Assembly (NCBI GenBank): GCA_023212725.1
Contig: JALBYF010000102.1
Coordinates: 1 to 42,282, forward strand
From: Tranzscheliella williamsii
Taxonomy: Eukaryota > Basidiomycota > Ustilaginomycetes > Ustilaginales > Ustilaginaceae
Direction: 5' to 3'
Length of the DNA stretch: 42,282 bases
Under the pieces are notes generated by a model that searched no databases, was not told the DNA's origin, and worked only from the letters and a program-made list of their open reading frames with translations. The translations under genes and the position numbers were made by a program. Below are positions 19,782 to 30,051 of the stretch, in pieces. Within the stretch, counting starts at the first letter, position 1, and each line of letters starts with the position of its first letter.

Positions 19782-22700
19782 TCAGGCATCCGGGACTGGT
19801 GTCTTTGTACCGACAACACGCGCCGAGATGCCGTGCAGAAGCGCTTTCTCCTGCTGCGGGAACTTGCCCAGCATGTCCTCGAACGCACGCAGATCGGGAG
19901 ACTTGAAATGCGCGCACATGGCGCCGGGCGAGGCGAGAGGCGTCCTTGCTTCAGTATCGCTCGGCGTCGCTGGGAGATGGGCAGGCAGATGGGCAGGCAG
20001 ATGGGCAGGCAGATGGGCAGGCAGATGGGCAGGCAGATGGGCAGACAGATGGTGGCTCTGCCCGTTTTCAGGCGTATGCAGGCCATGCGAGTTGAAGGTG
20101 CCTTCGGAGGTAGAGGTAGTCATCGAGGTCTCTCCGCCATCCGTCTTGTTCGCAGAGAGGCCCTCTGTCCATTCAATGGAACCGATACCCAGTCCAGCAA
20201 CCGCCGTGGCTGAATTCTCGGTGGAGGCGGCCGTGTTGCCGACGTCTTCCGCAAGCCGTTGCGAAGAGCCATTGTTGGTAAAGAAGGAGGGCGTGATGGG
20301 GCTCGGAGCCAAGGCGATCGCTTCCACCTCGAGCAGCTTGGTCATCATCTCGGCAGCAGCAAGGCTGCTTCGGCCCGGTTGGTCGATACTAGGACGTGGG
20401 CCTGCACCGAGCGAAGGTCGTGGAAGGCCGCCAAACGACGGCCGAGGCCCACCAAACGAAGGGCGAGGGTCGGTCGACATGGAAGGTCTCGGCTCGAATC
20501 CTTCCCTCTCGTCACTAGCATGCTCGGGGTCTAAGATGATAACATCCGCAGGGCCAATGCCCTTGTTCAGCCCCCTCCCCTTGCCTTTGATGCCAAGACG
20601 CTTGATCGCTTGCCCCATCGCTCCGGCACGGTGGGCGGGCAGTGGAGGGCTGATGGGGCTCGCCACGGGGGCCCTGTCTCGGTCCTGTGAGAAAGACGTC
20701 CTTCCACTTCTAGGCGTGCTGAAGCCTGTGGACTTCCATGAAGGCGTCAGTGCATCCCCGAACGCGTTGGATGACGGACTCTTTGGGAAGAACAATTTGC
20801 TTGCGGCGGGCGAGTTTGTGGTTCCTGAGCCTGGCGAGATGGGCGACTCGCCCACCTTATCTCGAAGGCGATCGTAGCTGCCATCCCGCAGCACTTCGGT
20901 GCTAGCTGCGCCTTGACGCAACGGTTGAAGACTCGAAAGCTCAAGAGCAGGTGGTCCAGTCTGCTGCCGGGGATTGCCGCTTACCGTTCTACGGACGGAG
21001 CGATGCTCTCCAAAAGAGCGCGAGTTCGGAGAGGTTGGAATCGAGATGGAAGCTCGACCAGCATTTGGGTCTAGCAAATCAGAGGTATACGATAGCCGTT
21101 CGCTCCTTTCCTCGACTCGCGACAGCCGGTCCACAGGCGCATTGCTATGAATGAACCGCCCCAGCGGCGATCGAAACTTTGGCTCGCCCGTTGGGCCAAG
21201 CTCGGTAAGCTCTTCGGTCTCGTCGATGTGCCCTGGCGAGCCCCCTTCCCCGTCAGGCGAGGATCGAGCACGTAGGTGACCAGGTGCCGTTTCGCCATGA
21301 TCTAGACGGCCATTGATGCTAAGCTGGGGACTGTCGCTGAGCAGGGCGGGGCTGAGAGTTTTGCGGATGGTGGAGGGTGGCTGACCGTCGCCCAAGCCGT
21401 CGTCTTCTGGACCAACAACATCGAAACCCCTTGCTGACGACATGGACGAGCGAGGAGCTGCTTCTTCCACCACGTCTGGATGAGACATCTTGGGTGGCAG
21501 TGGCATAAAGCTGTGGATAACGGCATCCAGGTCCTCTTGTGTGCGTTTGCGTCGCAGCAGTTTGCCCAAAGAGCGAGCTCCCCTCTCCGAGACAGTGAAG
21601 CTGGCAGGCGAAGGAAGCTGCGGCGACTCTTCCCACACGGATCTGGACGGTTCCAGCTCAGGGGATACCCACGGCGCCGAGACCGACCTCGGAGTGGAGC
21701 GAGAGCCATTAAAAGTAGAAGTGGCCAGGTCAGCCAGTGCATACTGCTGGTTGGCACTGTCCATCCTAGTGATCTGGCCCATGGACCAGGCAGTAGGAAG
21801 GGGTGGTGGCGCAGCCAACGAAGCATCTTCTTTGCGCGACAGAGAGAGGCCTCGAACGGATGCAAATGATTTCACACGGCTTCGGAAAGGCCGATTTTCT
21901 CTCCTGGACTGCGTTTTGTCCGCAGCCACAGTCGGGGGCGATCCGCCCTGCAACGAGGCTTCGTCCCATCCACTGTGATTGCTTTCGGACATGGTGAAAC
22001 TGCCCGCTTCCAGCGACGGAATGCTGGATGTTTTGCTAGACGTGATAGTTCCCTTGACCCTTGTCAAGAAGCCGCCAAACTTGCGTCGCGAAGTGGAAGT
22101 TACGCTCTGCGCCGGCTGCATGGAAGCGTCGCTAGCGTCGGTCGCGCCGTGGTGGGAAGACTGACTGTTGGAGTGCGCAAAGCTGCGCTCGGCTGGCATG
22201 TTGGGCAGAGTGGAAGCTGCGTGGATGCCATCGGAAGCCTCCGAGCGATGCATGCCGCTAGTCCGAGCGTGGGAAGGCGGTAGTTCCGAGGTAAAGCCTG
22301 CATGAGAACGCTGCTTGCGAACCGGGCCATTCCGCCCCGGCGATACCGAACCTCGGTCTTCCGTAGCCAAGTGCGCTGCCTGAACGGAGCGGTCACCACG
22401 TCCATGCCGGGTTTCGCTTGGATGGCGACCGTGATACTGCTGGCCACCCGCCTGCTCACTACCATCGACAATGCGGTCTCTGTCCTGCGCATGCGCTACG
22501 CCCAGCCCCACCATGGCTGGCCGAAGCTCGAGGGGCGGTAGGAGGCCATCTTGGCCCAGCGACTGTAACGGCAAAGAATGGCTGGGTGGCAGAGAGCCGT
22601 CGAATGGTTCGCTTTCTGCGATCTCGGCGTCGGGATGATCCAGCACCTTGCTCAGCGGTCGCACTGGGCGGCCCCCCATGGTAGCCTGACGTGCGCGGGG

Positions 22701-24812
22701 CATGAAAGGTCGGACCAAACGCGAGTCTGAAAAGCTTCTGCGGCCTACTGCGATCGTGCTGTTAGCAGGAGATGCAAGGGAGCCCTTCTGCTGAGCCTGT
22801 GACCCCGGGAAAGGGGTCGTTTTGGATGCTGCGCTGTTCAGCAGACCGGCACGGAAGGGCGAGATAATCGAGTCCAGACTGCGCCGGACTACACCGGGAC
22901 TCCTCGCCGCTTTGGGTGGGACCGGCCGATTGAACTGAAACGCTGAGGACGAGAGACGTGGAAGACCGATCTGCGGTTCCGCGCCCTGAGGCCGTTCGCC
23001 GTCGCTATCGTCGGACATCTCGAATTCGTGGGCGTTGGCCGTGAACTCGTCGTCTCGGCGCAGCGGGAAGACATCGAGCAATACCCGATTCGCGTCTAGG
23101 CTATTTCGCATCTCTTCCTCCTCTGCCACGGTCATGGCTGGAACAGGCACCCGCGGTATGGACTGCGAGCTCTTGTGCTCCCTATATTTGACCCTCGGTG
23201 CATGTTCTGGGCCAGACTCTTGGTTGACCTCCTTTTTCCTGGTCATCATCATCGACTTGGACGGTACGGGGGGAGGCCGATCCGAATCGACTGTTTCCGT
23301 TACGGTGGCTTCCTCGCCCAGAATCTGGCGAATCTTGTTTAGGGACTTGCGAGGCCGCGTCTGATCTTCGCTACGGTGTGGTGGTGCAGAAGGCTGAGGA
23401 GATGAGCTTCGTGCCTCTTGGTTGCTCTGCTCAGCCCCGTGCTGCATCCTTCCGCTGCCGGACGAGACTTTCGGAAAGTCGAGGAAGCTTCTCTCTTCGG
23501 GTGCGGACGGTAGCCGGTGAGTATTGGATGAGGCGCCGCTGTTGTCGACGCTCGAGGAGGCGGTAGCATAAGCAGACTGGTACCCGGCGGGCGGACCGAC
23601 GAGACTGGAAGTCGATCCCGAGGCCTGCCAGTGGTGTTGTGCGTGGTCGTGACTTAAGGACACGCTTCCGTTGTAGGGTGAGTGCGACTGGCTGGTGACC
23701 GGCGTAGCGGAGAAATCCGCAGCGCGTCCATCGATCGAACCCTCCAGGGCGGCAGACGGAGCCAGCGGTGGGTCTCGAACGTGTTCAAAGGCAGAGGCAT
23801 CGGCATAGGGGTGCGGATGCCGGTTGGGCGGACTGCTAGTCGGGTCTGGCTCAGCCTCGTGCCGTTGTCGTTGAGCGTATTCGTCGCTTGCGACCCCATC
23901 GGCAGGAGGAGCTGATGCCTGCTGCTGCGTTGTTGCGAGTGCCGGCGTTGGTTCGGGAAACTCCTGAATCGAAGGCGAGCCAAAGGTGGATTGCCAATTG
24001 GTAGAGCTAGAAACGCGAGGAGGCGGGATGGGTGGCACAAAGGGTTTCAACTTGGCTATTTCGCGAGCTTTTCTTGCGCGTCGGCGATGATGGGAGCTGG
24101 AAACCGATGCAGCACGGTAGGAACGCAAAGAGCCTTCGGCAGAGGTGCCTATGCGAGGTGTGGTTTCCTCATCCGATGCGCCGAGTGGGTAGAGAGGGTC
24201 GTCTGCGTCGGAGCCGTGATAGTCGGTGGTGGCATAGGGTCCGCGTGCCGCTCGGGTGTTGCGAACGGCCTGCCGCCGCCTCTCAGAGCTGTCGAACTGG
24301 TCCATGGATTTTCGTCCAGGAACGGGAGAGGTGGAAGAGACCACCTTGTCGCGTTTGTGGCCACTGGAGAAGGAAGCACGCGACGACAGGTTGGTGAGAG
24401 AGCCGTAGCGATCTTTCCATGCTGCATGATCCGGATGGCGCGGGTCGGCTGCCTGGACGATGGCGTCGAAGATAGCAGCACCCTGCGGAGGCGACGGGAC
24501 AGATGCTGAAGCTCTGTTCTGTGGCGGGTCCGAACTAATAGCTGAACGTGATGGAGATAGGACAGCGGGGCGTGGCGGCACGCGGCGTGATGCGGACATG
24601 GCGTTCGAAGGAGTAGCGGATGGTGATGGAGGTTCTGGGGGACGCCGTGAACCAAGCATAGTTTGAGGAAGTACAAGAGGGCGGATTTGAAATCCACTGC
24701 CAGAACGCGGATTGTCGGTAGGGTTGTAATGCGAGGCGCTCCCAGACGCTGTAGAGTCCCATGACTGCTGCAGATGGTGCGTGGCAGGCTGTATGGAATC
24801 GTGGCTCTGCAT
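19782..24812 (-). CDS. Large intrinsically disordered protein with HLPA tandem repeats
   Basis: An uninterrupted frame of 1676 codons from a true ATG; a frame of this length at normal base composition is almost certainly coding. I do not recognise the family. The sequence is Ser/Pro/Arg-rich and mostly disordered, with scattered short islands that look conserved: AKLKPFVPPIPPPRVSSSTN near 265, RKFGGFLTRVKGTITSSK near 905, FRSRVKSFASVRGLSLSRK near 960, and KLLRRKRTQEDLDAVIHSFM..PPKMSHPDVVEE near 1085-1115. About residues 1588-1612 form six copies of His-Leu-Pro-Ala. The C-terminal 50 residues (FEDMLGKFPQQEKALLHGIS) look ordered and helical. Many SP and RxxS sites suggest heavy phosphorylation. 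Cortical or polarity-scaffold proteins of fungi often look like this, but that is only an analogy. Confidence 0.8.
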   Translation of the reverse strand: MQSHDSIQPATHHLQQSWDSTASGSASHYNPTDNPRSGSGFQIRPLVLPQTMLGSRRPPEPPSPSATPSNAMSASRRVPPRPAVLSPSRSAISSDPPQNRASASVPSPPQGAAIFDAIVQAADPRHPDHAAWKDRYGSLTNLSSRASFSSGHKRDKVVSSTSPVPGRKSMDQFDSSERRRQAVRNTRAARGPYATTDYHGSDADDPLYPLGASDEETTPRIGTSAEGSLRSYRAASVSSSHHRRRARKAREIAKLKPFVPPIPPPRVSSSTNWQSTFGSPSIQEFPEPTPALATTQQQASAPPADGVASDEYAQRQRHEAEPDPTSSPPNRHPHPYADASAFEHVRDPPLAPSAALEGSIDGRAADFSATPVTSQSHSPYNGSVSLSHDHAQHHWQASGSTSSLVGPPAGYQSAYATASSSVDNSGASSNTHRLPSAPEERSFLDFPKVSSGSGRMQHGAEQSNQEARSSSPQPSAPPHRSEDQTRPRKSLNKIRQILGEEATVTETVDSDRPPPVPSKSMMMTRKKEVNQESGPEHAPRVKYREHKSSQSIPRVPVPAMTVAEEEEMRNSLDANRVLLDVFPLRRDDEFTANAHEFEMSDDSDGERPQGAEPQIGLPRLSSSAFQFNRPVPPKAARSPGVVRRSLDSIISPFRAGLLNSAASKTTPFPGSQAQQKGSLASPANSTIAVGRRSFSDSRLVRPFMPRARQATMGGRPVRPLSKVLDHPDAEIAESEPFDGSLPPSHSLPLQSLGQDGLLPPLELRPAMVGLGVAHAQDRDRIVDGSEQAGGQQYHGRHPSETRHGRGDRSVQAAHLATEDRGSVSPGRNGPVRKQRSHAGFTSELPPSHARTSGMHRSEASDGIHAASTLPNMPAERSFAHSNSQSSHHGATDASDASMQPAQSVTSTSRRKFGGFLTRVKGTITSSKTSSIPSLEAGSFTMSESNHSGWDEASLQGGSPPTVAADKTQSRRENRPFRSRVKSFASVRGLSLSRKEDASLAAPPPLPTAWSMGQITRMDSANQQYALADLATSTFNGSRSTPRSVSAPWVSPELEPSRSVWEESPQLPSPASFTVSERGARSLGKLLRRKRTQEDLDAVIHSFMPLPPKMSHPDVVEEAAPRSSMSSARGFDVVGPEDDGLGDGQPPSTIRKTLSPALLSDSPQLSINGRLDHGETAPGHLRARSSPDGEGGSPGHIDETEELTELGPTGEPKFRSPLGRFIHSNAPVDRLSRVEERSERLSYTSDLLDPNAGRASISIPTSPNSRSFGEHRSVRRTVSGNPRQQTGPPALELSSLQPLRQGAASTEVLRDGSYDRLRDKVGESPISPGSGTTNSPAASKLFFPKSPSSNAFGDALTPSWKSTGFSTPRSGRTSFSQDRDRAPVASPISPPLPAHRAGAMGQAIKRLGIKGKGRGLNKGIGPADVIILDPEHASDEREGFEPRPSMSTDPRPSFGGPRPSFGGLPRPSLGAGPRPSIDQPGRSSLAAAEMMTKLLEVEAIALAPSPITPSFFTNNGSSQRLAEDVGNTAASTENSATAVAGLGIGSIEWTEGLSANKTDGGETSMTTSTSEGTFNSHGLHTPENGQSHHLSAHLPAHLPAHLPAHLPAHLPAHLPATPSDTEARTPLASPGAMCAHFKSPDLRAFEDMLGKFPQQEKALLHGISARVVGTKTPVPDA
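19977..20058 (-). repeat. 12-bp in-frame minisatellite encoding HLPA
   Basis: On the plus strand the unit AGATGGGCAGGC recurs about six times without interruption and then decays (GGCAGACAGATGG). Being 12 bp, each unit adds exactly His-Leu-Pro-Ala to the long disordered protein, so copy number can change without a frameshift. The near-identity of the units points to recent expansion. Confidence 0.93.
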
Positions 24813-25892
24813 TCTGATGAGCGCCTTGGAAAGAGACGAAAAGGCACGGAAACGGAAGAGACACGCTTCGTTCGTAGGGCGCTGAGAAGCGTCGGTCTGA
24901 ATCCCGTGCTCCGGGTCTATGGCTGCATTGGACGTTCAGAACATGAGATTGGATGGGATGGTTGCTGGCAAGAAGGATCCGTGTCAAGCAGATGGGTCTT
25001 TGACGAGCGCGCGTGCCGATGTTGGACGGCGACCAACGGACAGAAGCAAGCGGTGCAGAGAGGGGCGCAAAGCTAAGAAGCCGGGGGAACACCACCAGGA
25101 TCCACAGCAATGGTGGTTTAATAGCGATAGGAGACGGAGCTGATGGCGGTGAGCCAAGAGATGGATGGATCCGGGCAAAGAATCGGACGACGAGCGTGGC
25201 TCGGTTTTGGCCGATGGAAAGGCGGGCCGAAATGTGGAACAAAGCGCGCCGAAGGATGAGACAGGGAAAAGCGCGGCCATGTGCAGAAGGCGGTAGGAAT
25301 CACAATGGCGGATGGAAAATGAGTGGAGTTGACCGCAAGGCGGGCCAGGACAGAGAAATGGTTGACAGCTGAAGGACAGCTGAGGACAGATGAGGAGGAC
25401 AAGTGAGGATCCTCTCCCAATTCAACTTCTGATGCTTCGATTCGCGCTTTTCTTTGGTGGCCGCCAAGCGAGCCAGAGGCTGTTCACCGTCGGCGGCAGG
25501 GTGGAAAGGGCGAACGAGGAAAGGAGAAGGCGACGCAAGGCAGGGCAAGGCAAGGCATCGAGAAGAAGCGAGGCTGAGCATGCTAGTGCGCAGCCGAATC
25601 GAACCGAACTGAAGCGAGGGGGAGCATGCTCTCTGTCTTGTTAAGCACGCAGCAATGAAGAGGCAAGGCGGGAGTTGGTGCATGCGTGGGAAGAAGCTGC
25701 TCTGACAAGCGCAAGTGACCGTTGGTAAGCTCCTTTGTTCCCGCCACGGCCAAGGCCGGGCTCAAAGAAAAGAGTCGTCTGCATCGGCAGAATGAACTCG
25801 AGGGAAGCCGTCGCATTCATGGAAATCGAGGCTGAATCTAAGTACGCATATGTAGGCGCAAGCCAGACGGACCGCGACGAGTCTCTTGCATG

Positions 25893-25951
25893 GCGTGTTA
25901 ACGTTACATTCACATTCGGGCATTGCGTGTTAAGGTTAGATTCACATTCGG
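25893..25951. repeat. 27-bp direct duplication
   Basis: Units 25893-25919 and 25925-25951 start GCGTGTTAA and end TTCACATTCGG, with three internal differences, separated by 5 bp. The period is 32 bp. It lies in the spacer upstream of the long disordered-protein gene. Confidence 0.85.
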
Positions 25952-26461
25952 AAATGGCATTCTCTATACACGGTGAATGGAAATGTCAAAGGGGGGAGCC
26001 TTTCGAGAGCTACAGCGACAAGCGAGCGCGTATGGGAGCGGTGCGGGCGTGCATCCATCCTGCATAAGATGCTGCATGGCTGCTGTAATAGCGTTCCGAT
26101 TGGGCGTGCAGCCGGCGCATTCGAGTGGTTCTACTACAGTGGTGCAAATGGGCCAGTCGGTGCTGGGAATCGGCCACATTCCGGCTCGAGCTAGGAGCGA
26201 CAAAGATCGGGGGGCTTCCGTGCTTCCCCCTTTCATCGGTCGTGTTGGCGTCGGCCAGCGACTCAGCGCAACCAGTATGCCGAGATGAAGCCAATCGGGA
26301 ACGTGAGAAGGCGAAGGCTAACTCTATCCGGTTGTGATTTACAATTCTATTTTTGCTGCCAGATCTGCTGCCTGCAAGTGGTGCGTGCAGGCCCGATGCA
26401 GGTATGTACCGGCAAGATCCCTGCCCGCCCACCGCTCCATTGACAGCAGCGATTACAGTCA

Positions 26462-26494
26462 ACTCACTGTAAACTCACAGTAAACTCACTGTAC
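26462..26494. repeat. Three 11-bp tandem units ACTCACTGTAA
   Basis: Units at 26462-26472, 26473-26483 and 26484-26494 differ by one base each (ACTCACTGTAA, ACTCACAGTAA, ACTCACTGTAC). Adjacent CACTGT and ACAGT cores also make small inverted repeats. A possible protein-binding array or simple slippage. Confidence 0.85.
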
Positions 26495-27023
26495 CCGTTC
26501 CCAGCTGCAATGCATGTCTTGTGGGGCGCTTAGAAAGGTGCTAGGAAAGGGTACGCCAAGGATCCGTCCCACCACCGTGTGGCATGGTATCCGCCACTGC
26601 TGCAAGTTGTCGTGCAGCGGCCACAGCGTGCGTTGTGCTGCCGGTGCTACGGGGCGGAAATGGTGCAAGAACGCGCTCACAATGTCACGTTCTACTGCCA
26701 ACCACCTTTTACGGTTCCATGACCCCCACGCTTCTCGGACGGCTGGTCAAGGTGTCGATGGTGCTCTATGTGCGGCCAAACTGTGCCATTTCCAGCGTCA
26801 GGCCGTGGCAAGGCGCCAACCTTCATGCGGGTCCGCCCGCATTGCACCGCTTAGCGACCATCTATGTTGTGCGGCACACACTCACACGTCATCGGCGCCG
26901 GCTGGAGCCCAGAGGAGATGCAGAGGCTTTGTGGGGATGGTGATTGGTGCGAAATGGTATACATGCTTTCCCCCTGAGGTGTGGTGGCTGGTGTGGTGTT
27001 GAGGGGAGGATAGGGGGAGTGGA

Positions 27024-28251
27024 TCAGTTCGAGCTGAGATCTTGCTTGGTCTTGCGCGCGGGGGCGGCGGCGAAGCTGGGGCCCCTCTCGGCGAGGGCGG
27101 TCTTGGCGGGGCTGGCGGGGTGGGTGGGAGCGGCGGCCGGCTGAGCGGTTGCCTCGACGCGGACGCGCTTGTGTGGGCTGACCGCCGCGTCCACACCGGC
27201 GTTCTCTGACGGCACGGCTGCGGCGGCCGCCTCGCCGTCCAGCGCTTCGGCACTCCGCTTTTTGCTTGGGCTGGCAGGTCGTGACCCAGCCATGGCACTG
27301 CTGTTCGTCGTGCTCCCCACCCGGCTCCAGAAGTCCGCATAGCTCGTCAGGCCGTTGCCTGTCCCCGCCGAGCTCGCCCCTCCCTTGCCTGCACCTTGCG
27401 CCACCTTCCCCCCGCCACCGACCGTGCTTGGCGACCGCTTGTTCGCCCCATGCGCCTCCCCCAACTTGCCCGACCCAGCCGCGGCGTTCGGCGGCGAGAT
27501 CGGAGTAGACGAGAGCGAGCGCCCTCGCTTGCTGTTGAAGTACGACGTATGCGCGCCGGGCATCGTCCCTCCGGACGCTGGCGGCGTCGCCAGGCCGTAC
27601 CCTCCAAACACATCGCCCCCTTCCACCTCCGTCTTCTTTAGTGCAGCATCCTTAAAGAGCCGCGAGCCGACCGGATGCGCAGCAGAGGCAGGAGCATTCC
27701 CCGAGCTCTTGGTCGTTGCACCGGCGGGAGATGTCGACACGCTCTCCGCGGCCGCTGTCGTCGTTGGGCGCGCCTCATTCTGGCGGTAGTAGAGGTTCTC
27801 AACTTCCGACAAGGATTGCTTGGTCTGCGCAAAAGTGCCAAGTACATCACCTTAGGACATCAGCACAGTGGACGCCTAATAAAGCATCGATCTGCCGCTA
27901 CTTGTGCTTACCCAGCCATGTTCGACCTTGAAGTTGGCATACTGCAGGCGAGTCATCAAGTGCTTGGACAGCTGTTCGAACAAGCGACAGCCGGGGTGGT
28001 TAGTGGGCGGTAAACAGGCGCCTAGGCTGCCACAAAGCTGGACGACAACTCACCGCAACGAGTCTGGTCCTCTGCGCCTGCGCCTGCTTGCGCGCCTTGC
28101 TGGGTGTCACTGGCATCGCGGCGGACGATCCGAGCGAGCCAAGCAGCAAGGACTGCGTAGCAGATGAGCTCGAGTGAGAAGAGGCGGGCTGATGAGAAGA
28201 CATGGTGCCGGCGGCCGGGCCTGCGAAGGTGACCGTTTCCACCACGCTCAT
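27024..28251 (-). CDS. Three-exon protein with a Whi5/Nrm1-like core
   Basis: Exons 28251-28054, 27971-27912 and 27824-27024 encode 352 aa; the two introns (82 and 87 bp) have GTGAGT...CGAACAG and GTAAGC...GCGCAG ends and both are phase 0. The conserved-looking core is built across all three exons: RTRLVA (61-66), LSKHLMTRLQYANFKVEHGW (67-86) and TKQSLSEVENLYYRQ (87-101). Short RL..A..KV cores of this kind occur in a set of fungal proteins and resemble the G1/S-factor-binding motif of Whi5 and Nrm1, repressors of SBF/MBF; this assignment is tentative. The rest is low complexity, Ser/Gly/Ala-rich, with SP/TP sites (TPSKAR, SSTPISPP, SPKKR, SPHKR) that would suit CDK control, and Lys/Arg-rich nuclear signals. 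The gene structure is firm; the function is inference. Confidence 0.75.
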
Positions 28252-29262
28252 AAGAGGCGTCAAGGGCTTAACAGGATCGGACGGCGCAGCAAAGAAGAAC
28301 GCCTGGCCGAGGTTACTAGATACGAGACGACTGCAAAAAATCTGCGTCGAAAGCTGTAGCCGCTATGTTCTGCGGGCGCAGGTAGCGAGAGCGATCAGCG
28401 GCGAGGACAGAAAGGTCAGCGCAGTATCGCTGGCAGCAGCGAGAGCGCGTGGCTACACTTACGGAAAGAAGCAGGGTAGGAACGACAAGGATCAAGGTCG
28501 CTGACCGGTGTCGCTGTTCTGGAGAGCTCCAATTTGCTGTTTGATGTTGGAGAGATGATTCCTGCGGTGACTATGAAGATGCTGAGGTTTTGGTATTGTG
28601 TTGATGTGGCGACACCGAAAGCAAGAGACAGGGCAAGTCCTCGCAGCGCCAAAGGGTGATAAGAGACCAGGTAGCAATGCAGGCACGAAAGCGGAAGGGT
28701 AAGGATAAGTCGACGGTGGAGAAGGCGAGGCAGCTAGTAAACCAAGATGCTGTTTAGAGGTCGAGTAGGGTCCTTGTGCGAGGCTGCCTGGCTGGTTGCT
28801 GGCTAATCGAGAAAGGTACAACTGTGAATACCAATAGCCGCCTGTCTTCCGTACAAACCCTTGCGCACTGCTTGCCCACTGCTTGCCCACTGCTTGCCCA
28901 CTGCTTGCCCGCTGCTTGTTCGCTGCTTGTCAACTTGATGCAAAGATCATCATCACAACCCAACCTCAGAAGTGCTCCCAAACTCAGAAGCGCTCCGCCA
29001 AACTGCAGCGGGGAAGGGCGCGTTCTGCTTTCACCCACGCGACTCACGTGATGACCGTCGATTCAGCGAAGGTACCTCGAATGTTAGATCGCTTTTATTC
29101 TATCTGCCCGGCAGCGTGTCATAACGATACCCTCCTTAGCAAGAAGCTCTCCTACCTTCACGGTCCTTCCCTCCCGCCCGTCCTGTCTTTCGCGTCTCTG
29201 CTGGTGGTGTAGTGTTGGTCAAGAAGCAACTCGGCCTTGCAAACCACGTCTGCATCTGTCTT
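28252..29262. promoter_or_regulatory. Divergent promoter region with TRS33
   Basis: A 1-kb spacer between the divergent starts of the Whi5-like gene (-) and TRS33 (+). It contains the 11-bp repeat array at 28866-28931 and, just after it, two copies of an ACTCAGAAG(T/C)GCTCC element near 28966-29000. No gene seen. Confidence 0.5.
28866..28931. repeat. Six 11-bp tandem units CACTGCTTGCC in a divergent promoter
   Basis: Four identical units (28866-28909) are followed by two variants, CGCTGCTTGTT and CGCTGCTTGTC. An 11-bp period places each unit on nearly the same face of the helix. Located about 330 bp upstream of the TRS33 start. Confidence 0.92.
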
Positions 29263-30051
29263 ATGTCGAAGATGGCTGCTGTCTCGACGCCACCAGGCGA
29301 GCGGCCGTCGCATGCGTTACCTAGTCTGCCCACCGCCCTGGCGGGCAGCGGCGATCCCGGCTCTTCTACGTCCGCCAGTCTCATCACCCCCGGTGTGCTG
29401 CAGCTTGCAACTCCGCCGCCTCAGTTTGTTGACAGCCAGGCGCTGCACGCCTTGGCGACCGAGATGGTCTATGCGTTGATGCAAAGCTCGCGCTTCGTCT
29501 CTCGCAAGCAGGCGCTGGCAAGGGAGGACATGCAGCAGGCGGGCATCTCCATCCCCACTCCGCCGCAGCTCGCAGCTACCACGGCTGCTGGCGCGCCACC
29601 GACATCGGAGATTGACGCCATGGTGACGGCGAGGCTGGAAGCGATCGGGTTCCAGGTCGGTTCGCTCACCGCCGAGAACCTCGCGCGGGAACGGCCTCGA
29701 TTCATCGACACGCTCGATGTCCTCAAGTTCATCTGCAAAGAGGTGTGGACCGCGGTCTGGGGCAAGCAGGTGGACAACTTGCGCACCAACCACCGCGGCG
29801 TCTACGTGCTACATGACAACCATTTCAAGCCGCTGGCCCATGTCTCCACAGCCCAAGGCAGCCAGGAAACCGCGAAAGCGGCCAAGCTCTTCCTCGCCTA
29901 TCCGGTCGGCATTATCCGGGGAGCGCTCTCGCAGCTCGAAGTGCCCAGTGCCGTGGTCGCCGAGACCAACCAGGCGCCTCAATGCACGTTTCACGTCAAG
30001 ACCCAGCGCAGCGCAGCGCCACAAGCATCCACCATAGCACCCGCAGCTTGA
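29263..30051 (+). CDS. TRS33: TRAPP complex subunit Trs33 (TRAPPC6, Bet3 family)
   Basis: The frame encodes 262 aa from the ATG at 29263; a second ATG three codons on (29272) is an alternative. From about residue 55 the sequence follows the Bet3/TRAPPC6 fold: DSQALHALATEMVYALMQ, LEAIGFQVGSLTAENLARER, RFIDTLDVLKFICKEVWTAV, WGKQVDNLRTNHRGVYVLHD and FLAYPVGIIRGALSQLEVPS near the C-terminus. TRAPP is the Rab exchange factor and tether at the Golgi; Trs33 is a core subunit. Compared with yeast or human members it has an extended Pro/Ser-rich N-terminus, an Ala/Thr-rich insertion (residues about 95-120) and a short Gln/Ala-rich tail. No intron. Confidence 0.9.
   Translation: MSKMAAVSTPPGERPSHALPSLPTALAGSGDPGSSTSASLITPGVLQLATPPPQFVDSQALHALATEMVYALMQSSRFVSRKQALAREDMQQAGISIPTPPQLAATTAAGAPPTSEIDAMVTARLEAIGFQVGSLTAENLARERPRFIDTLDVLKFICKEVWTAVWGKQVDNLRTNHRGVYVLHDNHFKPLAHVSTAQGSQETAKAAKLFLAYPVGIIRGALSQLEVPSAVVAETNQAPQCTFHVKTQRSAAPQASTIAPAA

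Larger units (their letters stand above)
24813..27023. other. 2.2-kb intergenic region upstream of the long gene
   Basis: No supported gene. It should contain the promoter of the long disordered-protein gene and the 3' end of the gene at 27024-28251. Purine-rich AAGGCAGGGCAAGGCAAGGC occurs near 25540. Two local repeats, reported separately, lie at 25893-25951 and 26462-26494. Open frames in all phases are short and dissimilar to proteins. Confidence 0.45.

Noticed and set aside
19977..20058. CRISPR-like or satellite array
   Set aside because: Units are contiguous, 12 bp, in frame in a eukaryotic coding sequence and without spacers.
19411..20877. Plus-strand open frame of 488 codons
   Set aside because: It is antisense to the C-terminus of the 1676-aa protein, which has a longer frame and meaningful in-frame repeats; the plus frame has no recognisable motif.
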